In this document: positions 1 to 8,665 of the stretch, piece by piece
Layout of the letters: each line of letters begins with the position of its first letter
How positions within the stretch are numbered: position 1 is the first letter of the stretch
Origin: Mesorhizobium sp. WSM2240
GTDB taxonomy: Bacteria > Pseudomonadota > Alphaproteobacteria > Rhizobiales > Rhizobiaceae
Direction: 5' to 3'
Assembly: GCF_040438645.1 (NCBI RefSeq)
Contig: NZ_CP159253.1
Location: 868,001-932,000 of the forward strand
DNA length: 64,000 nucleotides
The notes under the pieces: generated by a model
Database searches by the model: none
Told to the model about the DNA's origin: nothing
The model's input: the letters and a program-made list of their open reading frames with translations, nothing else
Position numbers and translations under genes: made by a program

Positions 1-349
1 AAAAGCTGGGCTCCATCCAAAGCTTGTCCATTTCGCCTGTTGAGTCGAACGCGATCCGATAATTCAGGTTCGGGAACTTTTCGGTCAACCACGCGTCCAA
101 CTCGCTTCGGGCCTCATCGGCCGTTGGAGCGTCTTCAGAAGCCGCGACTCCGACGATCTCGACCCCGCTGTCCCTGTACTTCTCCTGCAGCTGCATCAGA
201 TGCGGCATCCCGTCCACACATGGTCCGCACCACGTTGCCCAAAATTCGACGATATACACTTTGCCGGGCTTGAAGCTCGTGAGGGGCTCGCCACGCAGCC
301 AGTTCTCGACCATAATCGAAGGCGCCGGGGACTCGATCTGCAGTACCAT
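1..349 (-). CDS. TlpA-like thioredoxin-fold protein, C-terminus cut by window edge
   Basis: Reading the minus strand from an ATG at 349 gives an open frame to the window edge (about 116 residues). The protein has the redox motif WATWCGPC near residue 37, followed by a typical thioredoxin-fold stretch. This matches the TlpA/ResA-like family, which reduces or oxidises protein disulfides, usually outside the cytoplasm. No signal peptide is visible at this start, so either the true start lies upstream or the protein is cytoplasmic or a truncated remnant. Its C-terminal end is outside the window. Confidence 0.75.
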   Translation of the reverse strand, partial: MVLQIESPAPSIMVENWLRGEPLTSFKPGKVYIVEFWATWCGPCVDGMPHLMQLQEKYRDSGVEIVGVAASEDAPTADEARSELDAWLTEKFPNLNYRIAFDSTGEMDKLWMEPSF

Positions 350-2060
350 GTTGCGCTCCAAAGTTTGCTTTCTGCGCGAGTTTGTTCCCGCTCAGAGACA
401 GCACACGGGTTCAGGGGGAGAGAGAGCGTCGCTCGTCTGCCCCCAATGCGTGCAGTCAGCATCAAATGTGCAACAGCCGTGCCAGCGCGCTCAGCGCCAG
501 TAAGCGCCTGATTGCTTGGAAAAACCACCGCAGTGCCCAGATGGCCGGTCGTAATGAACCTGACATTTTTGCCAATGTCTGTTCCGAACCTGACATTTTG
601 TCTGCCCTCTGTCAGCTTTTGAACATCCATCGCCCGTGCTTCGCGCCAGAAAACTGTGGCCCATCCGAACGGTCCCGAAGCGCCAAGGCTATCACGGTGC
701 GTGCGGCACGCAGCCTCTGCCCGTATTCCCGAGGCCATTCGCCTCAGTGACATCAGCTACATGATGCCGTGCTCTCACGCAACCGGGCGACACTCCTGGC
801 TTGGCGTCGGCTGGCAGCGCGGCGCGCCAAGGATATCCTGACAAAAAGGGCCTCGCCGCGGTGCTGGTTGAGTTCGGTTTCGTCCAGGGCGACGAGGTGG
901 TCATCGATCTGGCGGACGACCTTCGCAGTTCGGCACCCTCGTTCGGACGGTGGGATGATGCCGGCGCGCTCATGGCTGCCGAACGATGTGGCTTCGGGCG
1001 CGTCCTCGGAGCGAGGCTGGCCGATGCCCTGCTGGCGCAGCGCCTGGCTGGGCCGATGCGATTCCGTTGTTCGGCACCGAGGCAGTGTTGGGCATGAGCT
1101 CAGGCCGATCGCGACAAGAGTGAGCGCTCTATCTCGGCCGGCTGGTCGAGGAAGCGCCAGCGCGGGAGCTCTCCGCCGCGCCGAGCAAACCTACACCGGG
1201 ATGCTCGACGCCGTTCCCGACTTCGGCGTGGAAGGCGTCGAGCGCCAGTCGATTGCCGGCGACATAAAGCGCGGTGCCGGAGCCGACGCGTTCGTTGCGG
1301 AACCAGCCGTTGAACATCGGCCCGGCTGTTACGGCTATGGGAGAGCAAGGGGAGGGGAAAGCTCCCCTCGCGGACGACGCGGCCTTGAAACAACAGGCGG
1401 CCCACACAAGGCGGCGAAAAACGCGATGACAGTCAAGCCGGCCCAGTCTCACTTTGGTTTCCGCGCCGCAGCGGTGCGGTAGTGCAAGCCCGACATTAAT
1501 CGGTGACCTGCGATGCCCAAAGATACAAGGATAGATTGTTGGGACGTTTCACATGGGCACCATTGTCTCATACCCGTTGGCAACCCCATCGAGAGTGTCT
1601 TCGCCACCGTGCGGCACAGGACGGTGCACCCAGGGGCTCGTTGTCGCCGACCACCGCCAAGCCGATGGTGTTCAAACTAGTGATCGCCGCATCGAAGACC
1701 ACCTGACGGCCCTACTCAGTTAGCGAAGCACATCTCGGATGTCAGATGGAACGTGGTATGGAGGTGATCCAAGTGCTGGCGAACCATGCCGCCCGATCGC
1801 CTCGTCACACAAAGTTCCGCATAGATTGACTTGGCGATGCTCGCCTTCGCAATGCCGGCGCGATACGACATCACGTTGATCCGCAACCCTCCCGCTCGAC
1901 GGCAAAAATCCGCTCGTTAATCCGGGACATTCGCCCGTATTCAGACTTGTTCGAAGCGGACTCGACCCGCACGGGTCAACGGTCTGTCTGGCGCAGAGGC
2001 TGCCGCTCAACGCGCCCCTTTGCAAAACCAAGAATGCGACATGCTGACTTTTGTAACCCG
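350..2060. other. Long stretch without a convincing gene
   Basis: Several open frames occur on both strands, but none reads as a recognisable protein. Between 555 and 602 two direct repeats of GAACCTGACATTTT look like an insertion-sequence end. The GC-rich part from about 760 to 1480 probably holds decayed gene fragments that I could not assign. Nothing else is supported. Confidence 0.5.
555..602. repeat. Two direct repeats, probable IS terminus relic
   Basis: GAACCTGACATTTT occurs twice about 28 bases apart. Repeated short boxes at an end are typical of IS21-type elements, but no transposase remains beside it. Confidence 0.4.
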
Positions 2061-2085
2061 CGTCAGCCTCTCGAAAGATAACACT
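2061..2085 (+). promoter_or_regulatory. tts box (TtsI-binding promoter element)
   Basis: CGTCAGCCTCTCGAAAGATA closely follows the known rhizobial tts-box pattern (TCGTCAGCTT-N-TCGAAAGCTAA). It lies about 59 bases before the ATG of the C48 effector on the same strand, as expected for a TtsI-controlled effector. Confidence 0.85.
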
Positions 2086-2143
2086 AGTAGGGGGAGAACG
2101 AGGCTGCCTGCATTTGCAAACCGGCCACAACCGGAGTTGGAAT

Positions 2144-5065
2144 ATGGACCGATTTCAGAACGTCAACCCGTCCGGGCGATATTCTGCTACGTACAACGCC
2201 ACGGTGCAACAGCGGCCAAAGCAAGAGCAAGCAGCATTTGAGCAGCACCTGCGCGACGTGCCACATGTCGATGCCGCAGTTGCCCGCCCTAACCAGGTCC
2301 TTGATGTCTCTCAAGACGAGCGCATTGGGGTGAGGACTTGGCGCCCAAGGAAAGGCAATTCGCGGTCGACATTAGAGCCGACGGCCCAATTGCCCGTGCA
2401 AAGTTTCGCTGAGGAACAACCTTTGGGTAGTGCCGCGGATCGGGGCGATGAGTATGGCGCACCGGCGAAGAGGCAGAAGACACTAAACAATCCGCAGGTC
2501 GCCGTTCAGGGGCTGCTGATCGAAAGCGGGAATTCAGGCACACGCGTGCTGATGCAGGCCGCAACCTCGCTGCTACCCGCTATCAACGAAGCGCAGATCG
2601 GGCGGGGGCGAATCAACAACCCTGACGCGCCGAACAAAGATCTTGACGGCTTCAAGCGTCCTACCAATGCGACCCAAAATTCAACACTGGTCACCGTGGG
2701 TGGCGACAACCGTGCTCTTTATTCCAAAGATGCGTCCCTTATCGGGGTGCTGGAGTCTGCGCTCCGCAAGGGCAAGGTCACGGAGGGCACCGTCAAGGCC
2801 AATGTAAATCCTCTTTTGCGCTTCGCTCGTTGGCTTGTTGACAACGGAAAGCAGGGCTTTGCTACTCGCCTTGATGAGACGTCGCTGAAACAGGATTTGA
2901 AGCAGTACGAGCGATCGGGTGGTCCGTCCCTCGAAGCGCCGATGCGCAATCTCAAGACTGCGGAGGCCGGCGGCGTGCCGATCGTAGGTCGGCCTCTCCG
3001 GAAACCGCATTCCTGTGACGAACCCCTCATCAAACTGAACAACGCAACCCAGTCTGCAACACTGGTTACCGTGGGTGGCGACAAACGTGCTCTTTATTCC
3101 GAAGATGCGTCCCTTCTCGCGGTGCTGGAATCGGCGCTCCGCAAGGGCAAGGTCGCGGAGACCACCTTCAAGGTCAATGTAAATCCTCTTTTGAACTTCG
3201 CTCGCTGGCTCGTTGCCAACGGAAAGCAGGGCTTTGCGACTCGGCTGGGCGAGAGATCGCTCAACCAGGATCGGAAGCAGTACGAGGGATCGGGTGGTCC
3301 CTCCCTCGAAGTGCCAATGCATCATCTCAAGATTGCGGCGGCCGGCGGCCCCCTGCCAGTCATAGGTCGCTCTGTCCGCAATCCCTATTCCCAGGATGAA
3401 GCCCTCATCAAACTGTACAATGCAACTCCGTCTGCGAAGAACATCGACCAAGCCAAGGCAATGAGGTATACATCTGCTCTTACACGTTTCAGTGACTACC
3501 TACACAAAAACGGTAAGATAGGCATTGCCGATCGCCTTAACGACAAGACGCTAGATGATGATGTCAAGCTCTATGAAGGTGATTACGTAGCGATCCACGC
3601 CGCGCTGGTGCATCTGCGGAGATCGGGCGTCGGAGAGTTGGGATCTGGGCGCCATATTGCCCCTGTTTTGCGCGAGGATGCTCACTTTGCGCCAGCGCCC
3701 CCTGTCAGGGCTCGCTCCAACACCTTCGGCGGTCTTCAGTCTTTTGTTGATCTGAATGCGCGCACACCGTCCGACTTACGCGACGATGCTCACTTTGCGC
3801 CAGCGCCCCCTGTCAGGGCTCGCTCCAACACCTTCGGCGGTCTTCAGTCTTTTGTTGATCTGAATGCGCCCACACCGTCCGACTTACGCGACGATGCTCA
3901 CTTTGCGCCAGCGCCCCCTGTCAGGGCTCGCTCCAACACCTTCGGCGGTCTTCAGTCTTTTGTTGATCTGAATGCGCCCACACCGTCCGACTTACGCGAC
4001 GATGCTCATTCTGCACCGGTGCGTCCGCGCGGGCAGATGCTCCGCGAATCGGAGTGGCAGCCCATGATGCAAGCGACAGGGTCCGCCGCCGCCGTCGCGG
4101 CGACGGGAGGGCCCGGTGACTTTCGGCCCATCCACCGCGGTCGACTTTCGCCGATGAGTGAAGCTGCGCCATCGCCACCGGCAAGGGCTCCCCAACCCGC
4201 CTCGCCAGTAATCCCTAGGCTGCCAGACACCTACCGTGGCCTTCCACTGGTTGATGTGACGACGCTAACGACCAGTTCCTCCGACACTCAGATCAGGGCG
4301 CTCGATACGACAGCCTCGTCCAATGTCCCCAACGGGTCGGTGCTCGACGCCACCGAGTGGCTCAGCGACGCCCATATCCTGAGGGATTACCAATTGCTGG
4401 AGGAGCAGCTGCGGACAACCGATCCGACGCTCGCCGGCAGGACACGGCTGGTGGATCCGTCGATCTCCCATCTACTGCGTCACATGGCGCCGCAAGACGC
4501 GCGCGACACATTGCAGTCCATCTATAATCAAAATGACGCGCCAGCCGACTTCCTGTTCCTTCCAGTGAACAATGGCACTCCTACTAACCCCGGCACGCAT
4601 TGGTCGCTGCTGCTCGTTGATCGCCGCAAACCGGAAACGCGGTTGGCCTATCACTACGACTCCCTCCAGCGAGAGGGATACAACGACGTGCCTGCAAAAC
4701 AGCTCGCAGGACTGCTGAACGCCACCTTGGCGCCAGCCCGCATGCCCCGACAGTCGAACGATTATGATTGCGGCGTCTTTGTGTTGGACGGCACGTGGGC
4801 GCTGGTTGGACGATTGCTCAACGGGGAGCAGCCGGACCACGAGCCGCTGCACCTCGACAACCTCGTGGCCGATCGGCAGGCGCTGCAAGACCGGCTGACG
4901 AGGCGCTTGCCGCACGAGGAGGAGCCCCGGCAGCTGTTTGATCATGAACCCGCCTCCCCACCAATGGTGGCATTCGAGCCAGGGGAACTCCGGCAGCTGC
5001 TGGATGATGAACCCGCCTCTCCACCACGGGGCGCACTATTGGGCACTTTCCGATCTCGGCCGTGA
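2144..5065 (+). CDS. NopD/XopD-like C48 (Ulp1-type) protease, type III effector
   Basis: 973 residues from the ATG at 2144, chosen because GGAG lies about 9 bases upstream; an in-frame TTG at 2114 has no such site. The C-terminal 200 residues form a Ulp1/SENP-like C48 cysteine protease: His819 in THWSLL, Asp839 in YHYDS, Cys876 in DYDCGVF, with an upstream Gln (RQSNDYDCG). Known relatives (XopD, NopD) remove SUMO from plant nuclear proteins. The N-terminal half holds three repeats of about 125 residues (from about residue 175) resembling the SAM-like core-binding domain of tyrosine recombinases. Then come three near-identical 36-residue repeats with DLN motifs (residues about 509-616). The tts box upstream and effector neighbours support secretion through the Rhc system. 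Function in the host is inferred. Confidence 0.85.
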   Translation: MDRFQNVNPSGRYSATYNATVQQRPKQEQAAFEQHLRDVPHVDAAVARPNQVLDVSQDERIGVRTWRPRKGNSRSTLEPTAQLPVQSFAEEQPLGSAADRGDEYGAPAKRQKTLNNPQVAVQGLLIESGNSGTRVLMQAATSLLPAINEAQIGRGRINNPDAPNKDLDGFKRPTNATQNSTLVTVGGDNRALYSKDASLIGVLESALRKGKVTEGTVKANVNPLLRFARWLVDNGKQGFATRLDETSLKQDLKQYERSGGPSLEAPMRNLKTAEAGGVPIVGRPLRKPHSCDEPLIKLNNATQSATLVTVGGDKRALYSEDASLLAVLESALRKGKVAETTFKVNVNPLLNFARWLVANGKQGFATRLGERSLNQDRKQYEGSGGPSLEVPMHHLKIAAAGGPLPVIGRSVRNPYSQDEALIKLYNATPSAKNIDQAKAMRYTSALTRFSDYLHKNGKIGIADRLNDKTLDDDVKLYEGDYVAIHAALVHLRRSGVGELGSGRHIAPVLREDAHFAPAPPVRARSNTFGGLQSFVDLNARTPSDLRDDAHFAPAPPVRARSNTFGGLQSFVDLNAPTPSDLRDDAHFAPAPPVRARSNTFGGLQSFVDLNAPTPSDLRDDAHSAPVRPRGQMLRESEWQPMMQATGSAAAVAATGGPGDFRPIHRGRLSPMSEAAPSPPARAPQPASPVIPRLPDTYRGLPLVDVTTLTTSSSDTQIRALDTTASSNVPNGSVLDATEWLSDAHILRDYQLLEEQLRTTDPTLAGRTRLVDPSISHLLRHMAPQDARDTLQSIYNQNDAPADFLFLPVNNGTPTNPGTHWSLLLVDRRKPETRLAYHYDSLQREGYNDVPAKQLAGLLNATLAPARMPRQSNDYDCGVFVLDGTWALVGRLLNGEQPDHEPLHLDNLVADRQALQDRLTRRLPHEEEPRQLFDHEPASPPMVAFEPGELRQLLDDEPASPPRGALLGTFRSRP
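2666..3640 (+). repeat. Three in-gene repeats of about 375 bp
   Basis: Units start at 2666, 3041 and 3419, each with asparagine-alanine-threonine. The first two are very similar (both contain LVTVGGD and ESALRKGKV); the third is diverged. They encode the integrase-SAM-like modules of the C48 effector. Confidence 0.8.
3668..3991 (+). repeat. Three tandem 108-bp repeats in the C48 effector
   Basis: Units at 3668, 3776 and 3884 are almost identical in DNA, with a partial fourth. Each encodes 36 residues including RSNTFGGLQSFVDLNA. The high DNA identity points to recent expansion. Confidence 0.9.
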
Positions 5066-5197
5066 GGTTCGGTTGATCAGCCCACGGTTTGTGACCCATA
5101 CGTGAAATCCAACGCGGATCACCGCAACTATGCTGAGCCATCTGCGAAGCAGTTAGTTAGCCGGCCCTCACTGCGCTTTGTGCCGGCACACTTTGTG

Positions 5198-5330
5198 CCG
5201 GCAAAGTGGATCGATCAGCTGGCGATCCAGGCCGTTCATCGCGTTCGTCGACGGCTGGTCGCCGATCGGGTGAGGCTTGTCAACCAGGCCCGTGGTCTCC
5301 TATCCGAGCATGGGATAGCCATCGCCTGAT
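5198..5330 (+). pseudogene. IS110-family transposase fragment
   Basis: About 40 codons (AVHRVRRRLVADRVRLVNQA, then RGLLSEHGIAIA) match the middle of IS110-family transposases. No start, DEDD catalytic region or C-terminus is present, so this is a relic left in the effector's downstream flank. Confidence 0.75.
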
Positions 5331-5732
5331 CATCATATACCCCCATTTATGATTCAATGGCGCTCGGCAAAGGATTAAAGCTCGGCTGAGCGACTTGCCA
5401 AGGCCAGCATTCGGTCCTTGTTCACAGATTGAGAACGAAGCGGTATTCGCATGGCTGTCAGCGCGGACATTGAAGAGTATTCGCCCGCCCGCTTGATCGG
5501 CGCAGATAACACATCACCTCAATCAAAACCGTCCCTAGCTGTGGCATGCTACCCATCCGGCGACGTAATCAAGAGGCTATCGCATCAAGACAAGCCGGCG
5601 TCCTGTTTTCCCCCGGATCATCGTGGCTTCAACCAAATCCGCCTGTTGATGCGCGATCCCACCACGTAGACGGCTGATGCACGCGGTAACTGAGAGGGTC
5701 ATATAACAAGCGATTTTCTCCGTCGCGTGAAG
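5331..5732. other. Intergenic stretch, nothing recognised
   Basis: A 72-codon open frame at 5451-5669 has no recognisable features. I see no promoter or RNA signal. Confidence 0.4.
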
Positions 5733-5802
5733 TGCGCCCCTGAGGGTGGACAGTTCGGCATGAGGGATTGACCAGTCTTGTCGGCTTTTCGAAGAGAGAA
5801 TC

Positions 5803-6090
5803 ATGGCAAGATACCGAACACACAGCATCGAGTTTAAGCGTCAAGTCGCGCAGGAATATCTGTCAGGCGAGACGCTACACGGTTTGGCGAACTCCACGAC
5901 ATCACCCGCAACCTGATCCGGGTCTGGGTCCGCAAATACGAGGAAGGCGCCTTCGACGACGATGCGCAGGCGGCCGACCTGATCCAGGAATACGAAGCTC
6001 GGATCGCGGCCCTTGAGCGGCTCGTCGGCAGCAGGCCCTGGAACTGGAGTTCCTAAAGGGGGCTCTGAAAAGCGCACCGCCGCCGAGAAG
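5803..6090 (+). pseudogene. IS3-family orfA (HTH protein), frameshifted
   Basis: The ATG at 5803 opens MARYRTHSIEFKRQVAQEYL, a typical helix-turn-helix OrfA start. The frame is lost near 5888; the continuation (TRNLIRVWVRKYEEGAFDDD) lies in another frame, and the coiled-coil end (LELEFLKGAL) needs a second shift near 6031. OrfA normally binds the IS ends and regulates transposition. Confidence 0.8.
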
Positions 6091-6946
6091 AGGGACTACA
6101 TCCGTTATCACCGGCCCCGCGGTATCTCCGTCGCCGAAGGATGCCGGCTGATGGGCACCGCGCGCTCGACCTACTATGACCGTCCGGAAAAGCGGGCTGA
6201 CGACACGGCGATCGTTGAGGCCATGTTTGCCATCTGTGACGAGTTCGAATTCTACGGCTATCGCCGCGTTGGTGCGGCCCTGCGTCAGCAGGGCGTGGTC
6301 GTGAACAATAAAAAGATCCGGCGGCTGATGTGCGAACACGGCCTGCAACCAAAGAATAGATGGCGATTTATTGCCACAACCGATAGTGATCACGGCGGTC
6401 CGATCTTCCCGAACCTGGCCCAAGACATTGTTCCGACGGGGCCGAACCAGCTCTGGGTCAGCGACATAACCTACGTTGCCCTGCCAACCCGGTTCGTCTA
6501 CGTCGCCATCGTCCTCGATGCCTGGTCGCGCCTGATTGTCGGCTACGCCATCGGCCGGTCAATCGATGCACGCCTGACAGTCGCGGCTTTGAAGGCTGCT
6601 ATCGAGCAAAGAATGCCACCTGCCGGCTGCATCCACCACTCCGATCGCGGCTCGCCATATGCTGCTGAGATCTACCGGCAGCTTCTTGCCGCCAACGGTC
6701 TGATCGGCTCGATGGGGCGCAGAGGGAATCCGTACGACAACGCCAAGGCCGAGAGCTTCATGAAGACGCTGAAGGTCGATGCCGTCTACCCATGGCTTTC
6801 GAGACCTCCGAGGACGTTGCCGGACACCTCCCCACTTCATCGAGGCGGTCTACAACAAACGCAGGCTCCATTCGGCGCTGGGATATCTCAGCCCGCAGCA
6901 ATTCGAGGATCAGCACATCCGGCAGACTGGCAAAACAGCGGCCTGA
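6070..6946 (+). pseudogene. IS3-family orfB transposase, frameshifted near the C-terminus
   Basis: The integrase core is clear: DITYV (first Asp), HSDRGSPYA (second Asp) and the third acidic residue in [16 protein letters not shown]. The frame is intact to about 6790, then shifts twice; the expected tail ([19 protein letters not shown]) lies in a different frame and ends at 6946. Intact relatives act as the catalytic subunit of transposition. Confidence 0.85.
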
Positions 6947-6970
6947 TCAGTGTCCACCCTCAGGGGCGCA

Positions 6971-7494
6971 CTCCAGCGCGGGGGGCATTTTGATCGAGCG
7001 GTTCACTGCCTGCCTGGTAATGACCCGATAATTCGGAGGTGGCGTGAAGGGCTTCGGCGGAACCGTTTCGCCAACCACTCGCATGATTTGTCGTCCCAAA
7101 CGGCGTTTGAACGGCTGAGATCGCGAAAACGGTCGCCTGAGCAGCTTTCTCGCTACGACACGCTCGCCTGATACGGCGAACGGCTGATAGGGTAGTGCGC
7201 GCCGCGACGCTTTTGGCGTCCTACTCGCCGACGAGCTCGGCGGAGGGCCGGCTTTTTCGCTCCGGCGTTTCAGATACGCTGCCAACGGAGGGGCTGGCGG
7301 AGAGATGGGACGACTCGGCGTGACTGCTACCGGATCCTGCTCGCTGCAGCAGGCGCTTCGTCTGCCCGAATGGAAAGACGTGAGCGCCCACTGCTTTGCC
7401 CTGTGGACGAATTCCATTCTCCATCATCATTGCATATATGCGTGCTACGAACGTCCGAATTGGGAAATGCAAACAAATTGGACGAGGCTTGATC
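6971..7494. other. Intergenic stretch upstream of the ProQ gene
   Basis: Open frames on both strands here do not read as known proteins. A minus-strand frame (6947-7417) is proline- and arginine-rich and looks like chance coding. Confidence 0.4.
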
Positions 7495-7974
7495 ATGTCG
7501 ACCGCTAGCCGAGGGAAATCGCCGGCGCAGCTTTTCCGCCATCTATCGGCAAGGTGGCCTGCGGCATTCAATCCGAAAGCGCCCAGGCCGCTCAAGATCG
7601 GCATTCATCATGATATTCGCGTGCATGACGGCGAACTGTCTGATGATGAAGTGAGGAGAGCCCTGCTCGCCTATACCAGGATGGCCAAATATTTGGCGAG
7701 ACTGGATGCCGGCGCCGCGCGGATCGATCTCGATGGCAAGCCGGCCGGCGAGGTCTCGGATGCGGACGCGGCGACCGCCAAGGCTTTGCTTGGCGCCCGC
7801 AAGGAAAAGCAGCAGACCAAGCAATCGCCGGCGCCAACGGCAGAGCTTAAAGCGCCACCCAAACCGAAACCGAAGCAAACGGCCGTGTTCAAGGCGAAGA
7901 ATACGGCAGAAAGCCCGAACGGCATAGTCGTTGAGAAGAGGCGTCGCCGGTCATTCCGAAAACCGATGGCTTGA
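7495..7974 (+). CDS. ProQ/FinO-domain RNA chaperone
   Basis: 159 residues from the ATG at 7495 (MSTASRGKSPAQ), with GAGG about 8 bases upstream; an earlier in-frame start at 7396 would add residues outside the domain. Residues about 10-100 show the ProQ/FinO fold signature: ARWPAAFN, RPLKIGIHHDI, LSDDEVRRALLAYTRMAKYL, ARIDLDGKPAGEVS. The tail is rich in Lys and Pro and ends in basic residues, as in many ProQ homologs. Family members bind structured RNAs and sRNAs; FinO controls plasmid transfer. On an island or plasmid this could regulate conjugation, but that is inference. No tra genes lie nearby. Confidence 0.8.
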   Translation: MSTASRGKSPAQLFRHLSARWPAAFNPKAPRPLKIGIHHDIRVHDGELSDDEVRRALLAYTRMAKYLARLDAGAARIDLDGKPAGEVSDADAATAKALLGARKEKQQTKQSPAPTAELKAPPKPKPKQTAVFKAKNTAESPNGIVVEKRRRRSFRKPMA

Positions 7975-8340
7975 TCGCCTCCGACGCTGGTTGCGAGCGC
8001 TCGGCCTTCGAGTATAACGCAGCCGCTGTCGGTTTGGACCGAAATATAAAGCGAACTGACCAAGCCGCTGATGGATGCGGCGATTGCAGCGGAAAAGGCG
8101 GGAGATCTCCAGCAACATTCGCTAAGCGCCAATCGAAGCAATCTGAAGGCTCGCACGCGACGTACGTCGCCAGTATCGCGGCCGGCAACAAGGGCGTGTT
8201 CCCCAAGGCGACTTTCCGCGCGGTCAATATCAGCACCGCTAGTTTGCCAGCCCATCCCTGACGCCGGACGGCAGGGATTCGCGGAGCTCTGAGATAGCCC
8301 TCGAATGATGCGGACACGAAGTCTATAGGAGTAGTGTGGT
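7975..8340. other. Intergenic stretch, nothing recognised
   Basis: Short open frames occur but none has a recognisable product. Confidence 0.4.
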
Positions 8341-8344
8341 GTCC

Positions 8345-8665
8345 ATGACTGGTAGCAATCCGAAGATTGAAATCCTGAACGGTCGCGACCGTCGGCGTCG
8401 ATGGTCGACGACCGAGAAGCTGTCGATGGATCGAGGAGACCTACGCGCCGGACGTGACGGTTAGCGTTGTCGCCCAGCGCAACGGCGTTCAAACCCCAAC
8501 CGGCTGTTCCACTGGCACAAGCTCGTGGCGCAGGGCGGGCTGGCGGCGACAGACGCCGAGGGCCGAGGGCGAATCGTGACACCTTCGGAATATGGCGCGA
8601 GTTGCAGTGCCTGCTCGGCTAGAAGACGATGTAAGCCGAGATCCTCAAGGGCTTCTTTCAAGCGG
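8345..8665 (+). pseudogene. IS3-family (IS2-like group) orfA relic
   Basis: Begins MTGSNPKIEILNGRDRRRRW and continues with an HTH region (VSVVAQRNGV, NRLFHWHKLVAQGGL), as in orfA of the IS2-type group. The coiled-coil end reads LQCLLG*KTM*AEILK, with stop codons inside, plus small indels upstream. It directly abuts the 3' end of the M16 gene, whose C-terminal tail runs into it. Confidence 0.75.

Larger units (their letters stand above)
5733..6970 (+). mobile_element. IS3-family insertion sequence with perfect 20-bp inverted repeats
   Basis: The left end TGCGCCCCTGAGGGTGGACA (5733-5752) is the exact reverse complement of the right end (6951-6970). Inside are an orfA and an orfB of the IS3 type, both broken by frameshifts, so the element is structurally complete but probably cannot move on its own. 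Confidence 0.9.

Noticed and set aside
2681..3451. 256-codon open frame on the minus strand
   Set aside because: It lies antisense inside the repeated region of the C48 effector; internal repeats keep both strands open. No promoter or recognisable protein.
5451..5669. 72-codon open frame as a small gene
   Set aside because: No ribosome-binding site, no recognisable content, and it lies in a stretch of IS debris.
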